DNA of 7,851 bases from DASSHA01 sp035693145 (GTDB taxonomy: Bacteria > Chloroflexota > Limnocylindria > Limnocylindrales > CSP1-4): contig DASSHA010000189.1 of NCBI GenBank assembly GCA_035693145.1, positions 1-7,851 on the forward strand, given 5' to 3'. Both the position numbers and the translations under genes were made by a program. Below, in pieces: positions 1 to 5,858 of the stretch. The notes under the pieces were generated by a model, which was not told the DNA's origin, did not search any database, and worked only from the letters and a program-made list of their open reading frames with translations. The first letter of the stretch is position 1, and each line of letters begins with the position of its first letter.

Positions 1-765
1 GTTCTCGCGACCGGCGGTGTCCGTCTCGCGGGTGATGATCGCGACCATCTTCCGCTCGGTGGGCCAGTCGGCCCGTGCCAGTGCCGCGACGGTCTCATAG
101 AGCTTGTCGAACGGCTCCGTGTACGTCGGGATCAGGGCCACGTGCCACAGGCGGGTCGGATCGGGCAGGCCCGAACCCCGCCGCGCCAGCAGCCGCTCGA
201 GGTCCTTGCGCTCGTCGCGCAGCCGCGTCAGCTCCGCGCGGCCGCCGCTGGCCGCGGCCCGATTGCCCTTCGCGTGCAACGCGGCGATCGCAGGCACGAC
301 GCGCTCGATCCGGCGGTCCAGCTCGGCGCGCCGCGCGGCCGGATCCGACAGCGCGAACGTCCGCTCGCGCCAGTCGATGGCGGTGATCCGCCGGATCCGC
401 GTGAACGACACGACGACGCTGCCGGTCAGCATCACGGCCTTGTAGAACCAGTAGAAGTCGAAGGTCAGCACGAACCAGGCGACGACCTGGGGAAATCGCC
501 ACGACAATGCGACGGGCGCGAGGATGAGCGCCCAGGTGACGACGCCCGGAATGATCTCGAGGAGCCGCTGGGACCGCCGGGACACGCCCGGTCGGATGAC
601 GACGCCCGCGCCCGTGATCGCCGGCGCGTCGCGCGCGGGCATCGCGCGGTCGGGCGCAGCGGCGCGTTCGGCCTCGATCGGCCTGCCGGCGTCGTCCGCC
701 GGCGCATCGGATCCTCCCGGGCGTCCCGCGACGCCGTCGACTTCGGTCGCGGTCGCCTCAGGCAC
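1..765 (-). CDS. Family 2 (GT-A) glycosyltransferase, membrane-anchored, N-terminal part; 3' end outside window
   Basis: The 255 visible residues are the N-terminal part of a probable processive or membrane-bound glycosyltransferase. Residues 1-55 are Ala/Pro/acidic-rich and probably disordered. Residues about 70-88 and 92-121 form two hydrophobic segments, the second aromatic-rich (TFDFYWFYKAVML). Residues about 131-200 are charged and helical (many Arg/Glu/Leu). From about residue 207 the GT-A fold begins with VALIPTYTEPFDKLYETV, the counterpart of the family 2 IPTYNE strand-loop, followed by a second strand (KMVAIITRETDT). The frame is open to base 1, so the catalytic DXD and QXXRW-type motifs are not visible. 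The start chosen is the GTG at 765, the first start after an in-frame stop; it overlaps the end of ilvE by a few bases, which suggests translational coupling. No good ribosome binding site precedes it, and an in-frame ATG at 642 is an alternative. Sugar donor and product cannot be told. Confidence 0.72.
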   Translation of the reverse strand, partial: MPEATATEVDGVAGRPGGSDAPADDAGRPIEAERAAAPDRAMPARDAPAITGAGVVIRPGVSRRSQRLLEIIPGVVTWALILAPVALSWRFPQVVAWFVLTFDFYWFYKAVMLTGSVVVSFTRIRRITAIDWRERTFALSDPAARRAELDRRIERVVPAIAALHAKGNRAAASGGRAELTRLRDERKDLERLLARRGSGLPDPTRLWHVALIPTYTEPFDKLYETVAALARADWPTERKMVAIITRETDTAGREN

Positions 766-1759
766 TCGGGATCGGCGTCAGCCAGTCGCCGTACTCGGGC
801 AACCGGCCGCGGGCCGCGTCGAAGTAGCGCCCCGCGATCGCCCGCGCGATCGGCCCGACCTTGCCGCTCCCGACCGATCGGTGGTCGACCTCGACGACGG
901 GGCTGACCTGCACCCCGGTGCCGCACAGGAAGACCTCGTCGGCGACGTAGAGCTCGCTCCGGTCGATCGACCGGACCTCGGTCGGGATCCCGAGGTCGGT
1001 GGCGAGCCGAAGGATCGTCGTCCTGGTGATGCCCTCGAGGATGTCGTCGTAGACCGGCGGCGTGATGACCGTTCCGCCCCGAACCATGAACAGGTTCGCG
1101 GCCGATGCCTCCGACGCGTGGCCCGCGGGCGTGAGGACGATCGCCTCGTCGAAGCCGTTGAGCTCGGCCTCGGACTTCTGGAACGCCATGTTGACATAGC
1201 CGCCGACGATCTTCCCCCGTGCCGGGAGCGCCTCGTCGGCGTTCCGGCGCCACGTCGAGGTCATGACCCGAACCCCGGTCTCGGTCTCGATGTAGTTCCC
1301 GAACGGCACGGCGATGATGCTGAGCTGATGCTGGAGGTGGTGGAGCCGGACACCGATCGACCGGTCCGACTTGTAGAACTGGGGCCGAACGTACGCGTCC
1401 TCGCGGAAGCCGTTGCGACGGACGGTTTCGACGGCGAGGCGGACAAGCTCGTCGACGGGCGGGATCGGCTCCATGAGCATGATCCGGCATGAGCGGCTGA
1501 TCCGCTCCATGTGCTCCCTGACGAACAGCCCGTAGAGCTGCTCCTGCTCGGCGTTCCAGTAGGCGCGGATCCCTTCGAACACGGCCGTCCCGTACATGAA
1601 CGCGTGGTTCATGATGCTGACCTTCGCATCGCGCATCGGGACGAAGCCGCCCTCGAAGTAGCAGACGAGGCTGTCGAGGTCGCGCACCGGCGCCGAGGTC
1701 GTGGTGGCGGGCGCGGACGCCTCGACGGGGGTTTGCGAACCAGGCTTCTGGGTCAGCAT
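758..1759 (-). CDS. ilvE: Branched-chain amino acid aminotransferase (PLP fold type IV)
   Basis: A 333-residue cytoplasmic enzyme that transfers the amino group between glutamate and the 2-oxo acids of leucine, isoleucine and valine, the last step of their synthesis and the first of their breakdown. Visible family features in order: FEGIRAY at 61-67; the pyridoxal phosphate lysine K183 in ARGKIVGGYVN; SEASAANLF at 216-224, matching the SEGxxxNLF cofactor-binding segment and keeping the glutamate (E217); the phosphate-binding loop GITRTT at 243-248; and DEVFLCGTG at 274-282. Length is near the usual 300-340, with about 25 extra Thr/Ala/Pro-rich residues at the N terminus. The ATG at 1759 has AAGGAG ten bases upstream (1775-1770), supporting this start. 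The glycosyltransferase gene overlaps its 3' end. D-amino acid aminotransferase or aminodeoxychorismate lyase are less likely because the branched-chain motifs are all present. Confidence 0.95.
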   Translation of the reverse strand: MLTQKPGSQTPVEASAPATTTSAPVRDLDSLVCYFEGGFVPMRDAKVSIMNHAFMYGTAVFEGIRAYWNAEQEQLYGLFVREHMERISRSCRIMLMEPIPPVDELVRLAVETVRRNGFREDAYVRPQFYKSDRSIGVRLHHLQHQLSIIAVPFGNYIETETGVRVMTSTWRRNADEALPARGKIVGGYVNMAFQKSEAELNGFDEAIVLTPAGHASEASAANLFMVRGGTVITPPVYDDILEGITRTTILRLATDLGIPTEVRSIDRSELYVADEVFLCGTGVQVSPVVEVDHRSVGSGKVGPIARAIAGRYFDAARGRLPEYGDWLTPIPSA

Positions 1760-1769
1760 CGGGAGGACG

Positions 1770-1775
1770 CTCCTT
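1770..1775 (-). promoter_or_regulatory. Ribosome binding site of ilvE
   Basis: AAGGAG on the minus strand, ten bases before the ATG at 1759. It supports the longer N terminus over an internal methionine. Confidence 0.6.
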
Positions 1776-1860
1776 GGATGCGGGATCGGTGTCCATGGAT
1801 CGGGCGGGCTGGCGGCACCGCCGTCCCCCGCCGCTCGATCGGCGCCGGCAACGCCGGAGG

Positions 1861-1866
1861 AGTATA
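1861..1866 (-). promoter_or_regulatory. Candidate -10 element for an ilvE promoter
   Basis: TATACT on the minus strand matches five of six bases of the TATAAT consensus, about 100 bases before the ilvE start and in an otherwise very GC-rich gap. No good -35 hexamer is seen 16-18 bases upstream. A perfect inverted repeat, CCGGC-AAC-GCCGG (1845-1857), lies directly downstream, about where transcription would begin. It could be an operator or the first leader hairpin. A separate ilvE promoter would fit the terminator-like hairpin after the upstream exchanger gene. Confidence 0.4.
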
Positions 1867-1915
1867 CGCCGGACCCTGTCCCCCTCCGGATCGACGGATG
1901 TCGCGAGCGGTCGCA

Positions 1916-1935
1916 GGCGCGGCCCGCCCCGCGCC
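1916..1935 (-). terminator. Strong GC hairpin after the CaCA exchanger gene
   Basis: On the minus strand, GGCGCGG-GGCGGG-CCGCGCC forms a perfect 7-bp stem with a 6-base loop, starting eight bases after the exchanger stop codon. There is no U tract, so a classical intrinsic terminator is not shown. In high-GC bacteria such hairpins may end transcripts or protect 3' ends. Confidence 0.35.
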
Positions 1936-1943
1936 GGCGCGAG

Positions 1944-2999
1944 TCAGAGGAGGCCGCCGAGCTCCGCGAGGACGAGCGCGAGATAGCCGAGGTAGAACAC
2001 CCCGCCGACGAGCAGGCGACGGCCGCGCAGGACGCCGCTCCGCGCCATCGGGATGAAGATGACGGCCGACGACAGGAAGGCGATCCCGGCCGATGCGAAG
2101 GCGAGGGCAGAATCCGTCGTGACCGTCCACGTCGCGCCGGCCAGGACGAGGGCGACCACCGTCGGGATCGTGCTCTGGAAGACCATCGCGCCGGTGATGT
2201 TGCCCAGCGCGAGGGTGTCCTTGCCCTGGCGAATCCAGATGACGCTGTTGAACTTCTCCGGAAGCTCGGTCGCGATCGGCGCGACCACGAGCGCGAGGAG
2301 CGTCTCGTCGACGCCGAGCTCCCGGCCCAGCGACTCGACGGCGTCGACGAACAGCACGGCTCCGCCGATGATCAGCGCGATCGCGAGGATGACCTGGACG
2401 TTGACGACCCGCAGCCGGGGCACCGCCGGGTCCCGCCGACGGGCGCGACGATCGAGTCGATGGAGCCGCAGGGGCGCCAGCTCCTCGCCCTCGCCGCTCG
2501 GATCCGCCTCGAAGTGACCCTTCACGTAGAAGACGTAGATCCCGAGCAGTCCGAGCCCCACGACGGGCTTGAGCGGGCCGAGCGCGGCCGGCAGGAATGC
2601 CGTCCCGACCGCGATCGCGTAGGCGATGGCGAACGTCCGCATGTCCTTGGCGAGGACCTGCGGGTCGATCGGCATCACGTCGCCTGCCGGACGCCGCCGG
2701 GCGACTGCGAGGACGGCCGCTCCGGTCACGAACATCGCGAGCGTCGAGAGCATGAACGGCGCGCCGAGGATTGCGCCGATGCCAACCTCGGACCCGTGCC
2801 CGCCCGAGAAGAGGATCGCGACGATCGGGATCATCGTCTCTGGCAATGCGGTCCCGACGGCGGCCAGCACGGAGCCGACGGCGCCTTCGGCCAGCTCGAG
2901 CTTGCGCCCGAACCACTCGATCCCGTTCGTGAACAGCTCGGCGCCGCTGAGGATGACGAGGAACGCGAGGACGAGGAGGAGGAGCTCGATGACGTTCAT
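1944..2999 (-). CDS. Sodium/calcium exchanger family (CaCA) membrane antiporter
   Basis: A 351-residue inner-membrane cation exchanger with the two inverted alpha-repeats that define the family. Repeat 1 contains GTALPE (49-54) within a long hydrophobic stretch, followed by VGIGAILGAPF. Repeat 2 contains ATELPEK (243-249), followed by LALGNITGAMVFQS. The glutamates of the two LPE motifs are the expected cation ligands. About ten hydrophobic segments are visible, split by a hydrophilic Arg-rich loop at roughly 163-199, the normal place for the central cytoplasmic loop. Members move Ca2+ or other cations against Na+, H+ or K+; the ion pair here cannot be read from sequence. The GNxxGSN signature is altered in the first repeat (GAILGAP), so specificity may differ from YrbG/ChaA-type proteins. 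The start is 19 bases after the DUF1634 stop, without a strong ribosome binding site, consistent with co-transcription. Confidence 0.88.
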   Translation of the reverse strand: MNVIELLLLVLAFLVILSGAELFTNGIEWFGRKLELAEGAVGSVLAAVGTALPETMIPIVAILFSGGHGSEVGIGAILGAPFMLSTLAMFVTGAAVLAVARRRPAGDVMPIDPQVLAKDMRTFAIAYAIAVGTAFLPAALGPLKPVVGLGLLGIYVFYVKGHFEADPSGEGEELAPLRLHRLDRRARRRDPAVPRLRVVNVQVILAIALIIGGAVLFVDAVESLGRELGVDETLLALVVAPIATELPEKFNSVIWIRQGKDTLALGNITGAMVFQSTIPTVVALVLAGATWTVTTDSALAFASAGIAFLSSAVIFIPMARSGVLRGRRLLVGGVFYLGYLALVLAELGGLL

Positions 3000-3018
3000 C
3001 GAGGTCGCGGCGACCCGC

Positions 3019-3375
3019 TCATGGCGTGACGGCGCGCCCGCTCGCGAGTCCGAGCGCGACCCCGACGACGATGACCGCGAGGATCACGACCGAGATGCCG
3101 GCCATCATCGGTTCGTGCCGCGCGACGTAGCCGACGAGCGATGCGACCACCCGGGCCGACGGCGTCGCAATCGCCGCGATCAGCCCGAGCCACAGGAACC
3201 CCTCCGGCCGGCCGGCGGCCAGCGCGCCCGGGATCGACGCAGGGTCGAACGCCGGGGGCGGATCGAGCGGCGAGCGGCCGCCCGTCGCCATGAGAGCCAC
3301 ACCGAGCACGAGCAACCCGATGCTCAGGTAGGTGCCGAACGTGATCAGCCGGCCGACCCGCTGCTCCAGATCCAT
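3019..3375 (-). CDS. DUF1634 family small membrane protein
   Basis: A 118-residue protein with three hydrophobic segments at about 10-30, 59-83 and 91-112, joined by a Pro/Asp-rich extracytoplasmic or cytoplasmic loop (34-56). The segment ATPSARVVASLVGYVARHEP (70-89) matches the family's typical TPxxRVxxSLxGF block followed by an acidic end. DUF1634 proteins are regularly found beside TauE/SafE exporters, and here the ATG at 3375 overlaps the exporter stop as TGATG, a sign of translational coupling. The family has no proven biochemical role. A subunit or partner of the exporter is the natural inference. Confidence 0.82.
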   Translation of the reverse strand: MDLEQRVGRLITFGTYLSIGLLVLGVALMATGGRSPLDPPPAFDPASIPGALAAGRPEGFLWLGLIAAIATPSARVVASLVGYVARHEPMMAGISVVILAVIVVGVALGLASGRAVTP

Positions 3376-4304
3376 CAGACGCCGAGGGCCCGCCGGCCCA
3401 TCTCGAACGCCGTATAGAGGAGGACGGCCACGAACAGCCAGCGCAGCAGGCGCACGTCGACGCGATGGACCGTCCGCGACCCGATCGTCGCGCCGACGAA
3501 CACGCCGACGGCGGTCGGCCCGGCGACGTACGGGTCGATGCCGCCCCGGAGGAGGTAGATGACGGCACTTGCAGAGGCGGTGATGCCGATCATGAGGTTG
3601 CTCGTCGACGTCGCGACCCGGATCGGGACCCCCATGAGGAGGTGCATCACCGGGACCTTGATGAGTCCCCCGCCGATCCCCAGGAGCGCCGACACGACCC
3701 CCGCGAACGATGCCCCGACCACGCCGCGCGGAATGTCGCGGACGAGGTAGCCCGGACCCGAGACCCGCGCCGCGAGCGTCGGCCGGGCGGCCTCGGCAGT
3801 TCGGCCGTCAGCAGCCGTGCCGTCCCCGGCGGAGGGCGGGGCGGAAGCGGCGTCCGTCGCCGGGCCGTCCGCGTCGGGGAGGTCGACCGGAGCCTCCGTG
3901 TCGGTGCGTGTCCGGAGCATCGACAGGCCCGTGTACACGAGCAGGAACGTGAAGAGCCCGGACAGGAGCCGGTCGGGGACGAGGAACGCGATCGTGCCGC
4001 CGACGAGCGCGCCGGTCGCGGTGAAGAGCTCGAGGAGCATCCCCAGCCGGAGGTTCGCGACGTGGCGCTGGAGATAGACCCCGGCCGACGCCCCGCTCGT
4101 GACGATCACGGAGACGAGGCTCACGCCGACGGCCTCGCGGATCGGCAGCGAGAAGCCCAGCACGCCGATCGTGAGGAGGGGGACGATGAGGATTCCTCCG
4201 CCGAGGCCCAGCAGCGATCCGAACAGGCCGGCTGCCGCGCCACCGACGAGCAACGGAACGCCGGCCTCCACCCTCGACCTACGACGCGCGGCGGACAGGC
4301 GCAC
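3375..4304 (-). CDS. Sulfite exporter TauE/SafE family permease
   Basis: A 309-residue membrane protein with two homologous halves, as usual for this family of anion exporters (sulfite, sulfoacetate and other small organic or sulfur anions). Each half opens with the Gly-rich hallmark: GLFGSLLGLGGGILIVPLL (26-44) and VVSALLGIGGGLIKVPVM (203-220). The second half also has ATSTSNLMIGITASASA. Eight or so membrane segments are likely. The halves are joined by a long hydrophilic Asp/Ala/Pro-rich linker (about 132-190), longer than in most members and probably disordered. The annotated start is a GTG directly after an in-frame TGA, with no convincing ribosome binding site. A second in-frame GTG at 4271 (codon 12) would remove only basic residues. 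The substrate cannot be inferred. Confidence 0.88.
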   Translation of the reverse strand: MRLSAARRRSRVEAGVPLLVGGAAAGLFGSLLGLGGGILIVPLLTIGVLGFSLPIREAVGVSLVSVIVTSGASAGVYLQRHVANLRLGMLLELFTATGALVGGTIAFLVPDRLLSGLFTFLLVYTGLSMLRTRTDTEAPVDLPDADGPATDAASAPPSAGDGTAADGRTAEAARPTLAARVSGPGYLVRDIPRGVVGASFAGVVSALLGIGGGLIKVPVMHLLMGVPIRVATSTSNLMIGITASASAVIYLLRGGIDPYVAGPTAVGVFVGATIGSRTVHRVDVRLLRWLFVAVLLYTAFEMGRRALGV

Positions 4305-4327
4305 TCAGGCCAGCGCGGTGAGGAACC

Positions 4328-4358
4328 CGCTCGCGCGCGCGCTGAACGTGCGCGAGCG
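4328..4358 (-). terminator. Hairpin in the rpsR-tauE gap
   Basis: A perfect 9-bp inverted repeat, CGCTCGCGC (4328-4336) and GCGCGAGCG (4350-4358), with a 13-base loop, lies in the 102-base gap between rpsR and the exporter gene. There is no U tract on either side. It may end or attenuate the ribosomal transcript before the transporter genes. The rest of the gap shows nothing recognisable. Confidence 0.35.
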
Positions 4359-4406
4359 ACGGAGCGGAGCCGGCGACGAAGGGATGCGCGCGGATCACCC
4401 GCGACC

Positions 4407-4673
4407 TTAGGGACGGAGGTGCTGAGGGGCGTACGGCAGCAACGCGACGTGTCGCGCGCGTTTGAGCGCGACGGCGAGCTCCCGCTGATGGCCGGCGCAC
4501 GTTCCGGTCTTGCGGCGCGGCTCGATCTTCGCCCGCTCGGAGAGATAGCGGCGGAGGCGATTGACCTCCTTGTAGTCGATGACGACCGTCTTGTCGGCGC
4601 AGAAGGCGCAGACCTTTCGGCGGCGTCGGTCGCGGTAGTAGTCGTCTCGCTTGCGGGACTTGCTCGGTGGCAT
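4407..4673 (-). CDS. rpsR: 30S ribosomal protein bS18
   Basis: An 88-residue small-subunit protein that binds 16S rRNA together with S6 on the platform. The family core is clear: DYKEVNRLRRYLSERAKI (33-50), then EPRRKTGTCAGHQREL (51-66), and KRARHVALLPY at 71-81. It keeps four potential metal ligands, C22-x-x-C25 in VCAFCADK and C59-x-x-H62 in TCAGH, so it looks like the zinc-binding ('C+') version of S18. Length is normal. It is third in the conserved rpsF-ssb-rpsR order, 46 bases after ssb. Only a distant GGAG, about 14 bases before the ATG, is seen. The rplI gene that often follows is absent here. Confidence 0.97.
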   Translation of the reverse strand: MPPSKSRKRDDYYRDRRRRKVCAFCADKTVVIDYKEVNRLRRYLSERAKIEPRRKTGTCAGHQRELAVALKRARHVALLPYAPQHLRP

Positions 4674-4696
4674 GGCGGGTCAGTCGTCTCCGTTCG

Positions 4697-4723
4697 TTCG
4701 ATCGGTTCGGTCAGTTCGGTCAG
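4697..4723 (-). repeat. Short tandem 9-mer at the ssb-rpsR junction
   Basis: On the plus strand TTCGGTCAG occurs twice back to back (4706-4714, 4715-4723), preceded by a copy with two mismatches (TTCGATCGG, 4697-4705). The last copy contains the ssb stop codon, so the array begins in the last codons of ssb and fills over half of the 46-base gap. Confidence 0.6.
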
Positions 4724-5220
4724 AAAGGCAGGTCGTCGAGATCGCTCGCTTCGTCGAGGTTCGGTGCGGGCTCGGGGCCGCGGGCGCCCGCCGGCGCACG
4801 CTCCGGAGCTTCGCCCCTGGCGGGTGCCGGCGCGCGGTCGGCGCCGCTGCGGCCACCGTAGCCGCCCGGTCCCTGGTCGCCGTCGTCGCGCGGCCGCGGG
4901 TCGAGTGGCGTGACGGTGTTCGCGATGAGCTCAGTGGTGTACCGCTTCTGCCCGTTCTGGTCTTCCCAGTTGCGGGTCTGGAGCCGGCCCTCGACGTACA
5001 CCTTGCGGCCCTTGCGGAGGTATTCGGCGGTCCGTTCGGCGAGCGCCGCCCAGGCGACGACCCGGAACCACTCCGTCTCCTCCTGCCAGTCGCCGTTCTG
5101 GTCCTTGTAGTTGCGGTTGACGGCGACGGTGAACTGGGTCACCGCCTGGCCGCTCGGCGTGTAGCGCATCTCGGGGTCGCGCCCGAGATTGCCGATGATC
5201 ATCGCCTTGTTGAGCGACAT
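4720..5220 (-). CDS. ssb: Single-stranded DNA-binding protein
   Basis: A 166-residue SSB that coats single-stranded DNA in replication, repair and recombination, acting as a tetramer. The OB-fold spans residues about 1-108: NKAMIIGNLGRDPEMRYT (4-21), then TQFTVAVNRNYKD, WFRVVAWAALAERTAEYLRKG (51-71) and VYVEGRLQTRNWED (74-87). Residues 109-155 are a Gly/Pro/Ala-rich flexible linker. The acidic tip, DLDDLPF (160-166), ends in the canonical LPF, used to recruit partner proteins. The start is well supported by GGGAGG seven bases upstream, inside the 15-base gap after rpsF. Placement between rpsF and rpsR is the classic bacterial arrangement, giving co-expression with ribosomal proteins. Confidence 0.98.
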   Translation of the reverse strand: MSLNKAMIIGNLGRDPEMRYTPSGQAVTQFTVAVNRNYKDQNGDWQEETEWFRVVAWAALAERTAEYLRKGRKVYVEGRLQTRNWEDQNGQKRYTTELIANTVTPLDPRPRDDGDQGPGGYGGRSGADRAPAPARGEAPERAPAGARGPEPAPNLDEASDLDDLPF

Positions 5221-5227
5221 CGGAGCG

Positions 5228-5233
5228 CCTCCC
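5228..5233 (-). promoter_or_regulatory. Ribosome binding site of ssb
   Basis: GGGAGG on the minus strand, seven bases before the ssb ATG and immediately after the rpsF stop. It is the strongest ribosome binding site in the operon, fitting the need for independent SSB output. Confidence 0.75.
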
Positions 5234-5235
5234 GC

Positions 5236-5700
5236 TCAGTCGATGGCGGCCGGAGCCGCCTCGCTCTCGAACTCGTCGATCGTCTCGTCGCGCTCGTCGT
5301 CCGATTCGTCGGCGACGGCCGAACCCTCGTCTTCGTCGGCAACGGAACCCTCGTCCTCGGCCGCGCCTTCGGAGTCGGCCGCGGCAGCGCCATCACGTCG
5401 GCCCGGGCGCACCGGACGCTCGACGCGGGTGATGAGATGCCGGATGACCTCCTCAGTGATGAGCAGGCTCCGCTCCAGCTCGGCAAGCGCAGGTGCCGGT
5501 GCCTCGAAGACGATGATCTGGTACGAGCCTTCGCGATAGCGATCGATCGGGTACGCGAGTCGGCGACGGCCCCATGGCGCGACCTTCACGATCTGGCCGC
5601 CGGCGGCGACGATCTGACGGGTGGTGCGGTCGATGACCGCCTGGCTTCGTTCGTCGGGCGCGTCCGGCTTGAGGACGAGCATGAGCTCATAACGGCGCAT
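5236..5700 (-). CDS. rpsF: 30S ribosomal protein bS6
   Basis: A 154-residue protein of the small-subunit platform that pairs with S18. The ferredoxin-like core, residues 1-96, is typical: MRRYELMLVLKPD at the start, then APWGRRRLAYPIDRYREGSY (41-60), FEAPAPALAELERSL (65-79) and VIRHLITRV (85-93). Residues 97-154 form a low-complexity tail rich in Asp, Glu, Ala and Ser, far longer than the core requires; E. coli S6 also has an acidic tail, extended there by glutamates after translation. The ATG at 5700 has AAGGAG 12 bases upstream (5718-5713). It is the first gene of the minus-strand operon and faces the divergent TadZ/CpaE-like gene. Confidence 0.97.
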   Translation of the reverse strand: MRRYELMLVLKPDAPDERSQAVIDRTTRQIVAAGGQIVKVAPWGRRRLAYPIDRYREGSYQIIVFEAPAPALAELERSLLITEEVIRHLITRVERPVRPGRRDGAAAADSEGAAEDEGSVADEDEGSAVADESDDERDETIDEFESEAAPAAID

Positions 5701-5787
5701 GGGCCGTGGCCACTCCTTCCTGTGGGAATGCCCCGCTGACGCCGACGAATGCCGTCGCGGACGCGGAGCCGAAAGGAAAACCCGCGG

Positions 5788-5793
5788 AGTGTA
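5788..5793 (-). promoter_or_regulatory. Candidate -10 element of the rpsF-ssb-rpsR promoter
   Basis: TACACT on the minus strand matches four of six consensus bases, about 90 bases before the rpsF ATG. The -35 region is weak (CTGATC about 16 bases upstream). The implied leader of about 80 bases holds a small hairpin (CGACG-GCATT-CGTCG on the minus strand). rpsF leaders in many bacteria carry an S6:S18-binding structure, but I could not fold this one convincingly into that motif. Confidence 0.35.
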
Positions 5794-5802
5794 GCACGGG
5801 CG

Positions 5803-5820
5803 TCGGGCCGATCAGCCCGA
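5803..5820. promoter_or_regulatory. Inverted repeat in the divergent promoter region
   Basis: TCGGGC-CGATCA-GCCCGA is a perfect 6-bp inverted repeat with a 6-base spacer. It sits between the divergent rpsF and TadZ/CpaE-like genes, overlapping the expected -35 region of the rpsF promoter. It could be a dimeric repressor site serving one or both genes, but a repeat this short can also arise by chance in GC-rich DNA. Confidence 0.3.
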
Positions 5821-5844
5821 TGTATCCTCCTCTCGCCCGTCCCC

Positions 5845-5849
5845 AGGAG
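5845..5849 (+). promoter_or_regulatory. Ribosome binding site deciding the start of the TadZ/CpaE-like gene
   Basis: AGGAG lies nine bases before the GTG at 5859. A GGAG at 5856-5859 would serve the alternative GTG at 5865. No such site precedes the far-upstream in-frame ATG at 5706, whose extension would also cross the rpsF leader and promoter. Confidence 0.55.
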
Positions 5850-5858
5850 CAGCACGGA

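Noticed and set aside
465..1796. 443-codon minus-strand frame overlapping ilvE and the glycosyltransferase
   Set aside because: It is out of frame with the conserved IlvE sequence and reads as Arg/Pro-rich filler. A purine stretch before an ATG near 702 is coincidental, because the membrane and IPTYTEP sequence lies in another frame.
1760..1860. T-box or other amino-acid riboswitch in front of ilvE
   Set aside because: The leader is only about 100 bases, lacks the T-box antiterminator sequence, and shows just short GC hairpins.
1701..3029. Long plus-strand open frame (442 codons) opposite the CaCA exchanger
   Set aside because: Its translation is low-complexity Arg/Asp/Glu/Pro with no family features, and the opposite strand encodes a clear two-repeat exchanger. 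It is a GC-driven antisense frame.
3465..4913. Long plus-strand open frame (482 codons) opposite tauE, rpsR and ssb
   Set aside because: It is antisense to three recognised genes, and its translation is Arg/Asp/Glu-rich without any motif.
5706..5858. In-frame upstream extension of the TadZ/CpaE-like protein to an ATG at 5706
   Set aside because: The ATG lies five bases from the rpsF start, has no ribosome binding site, and the added 51 residues are unlike any receiver N terminus. They would cross the rpsF promoter and leader.
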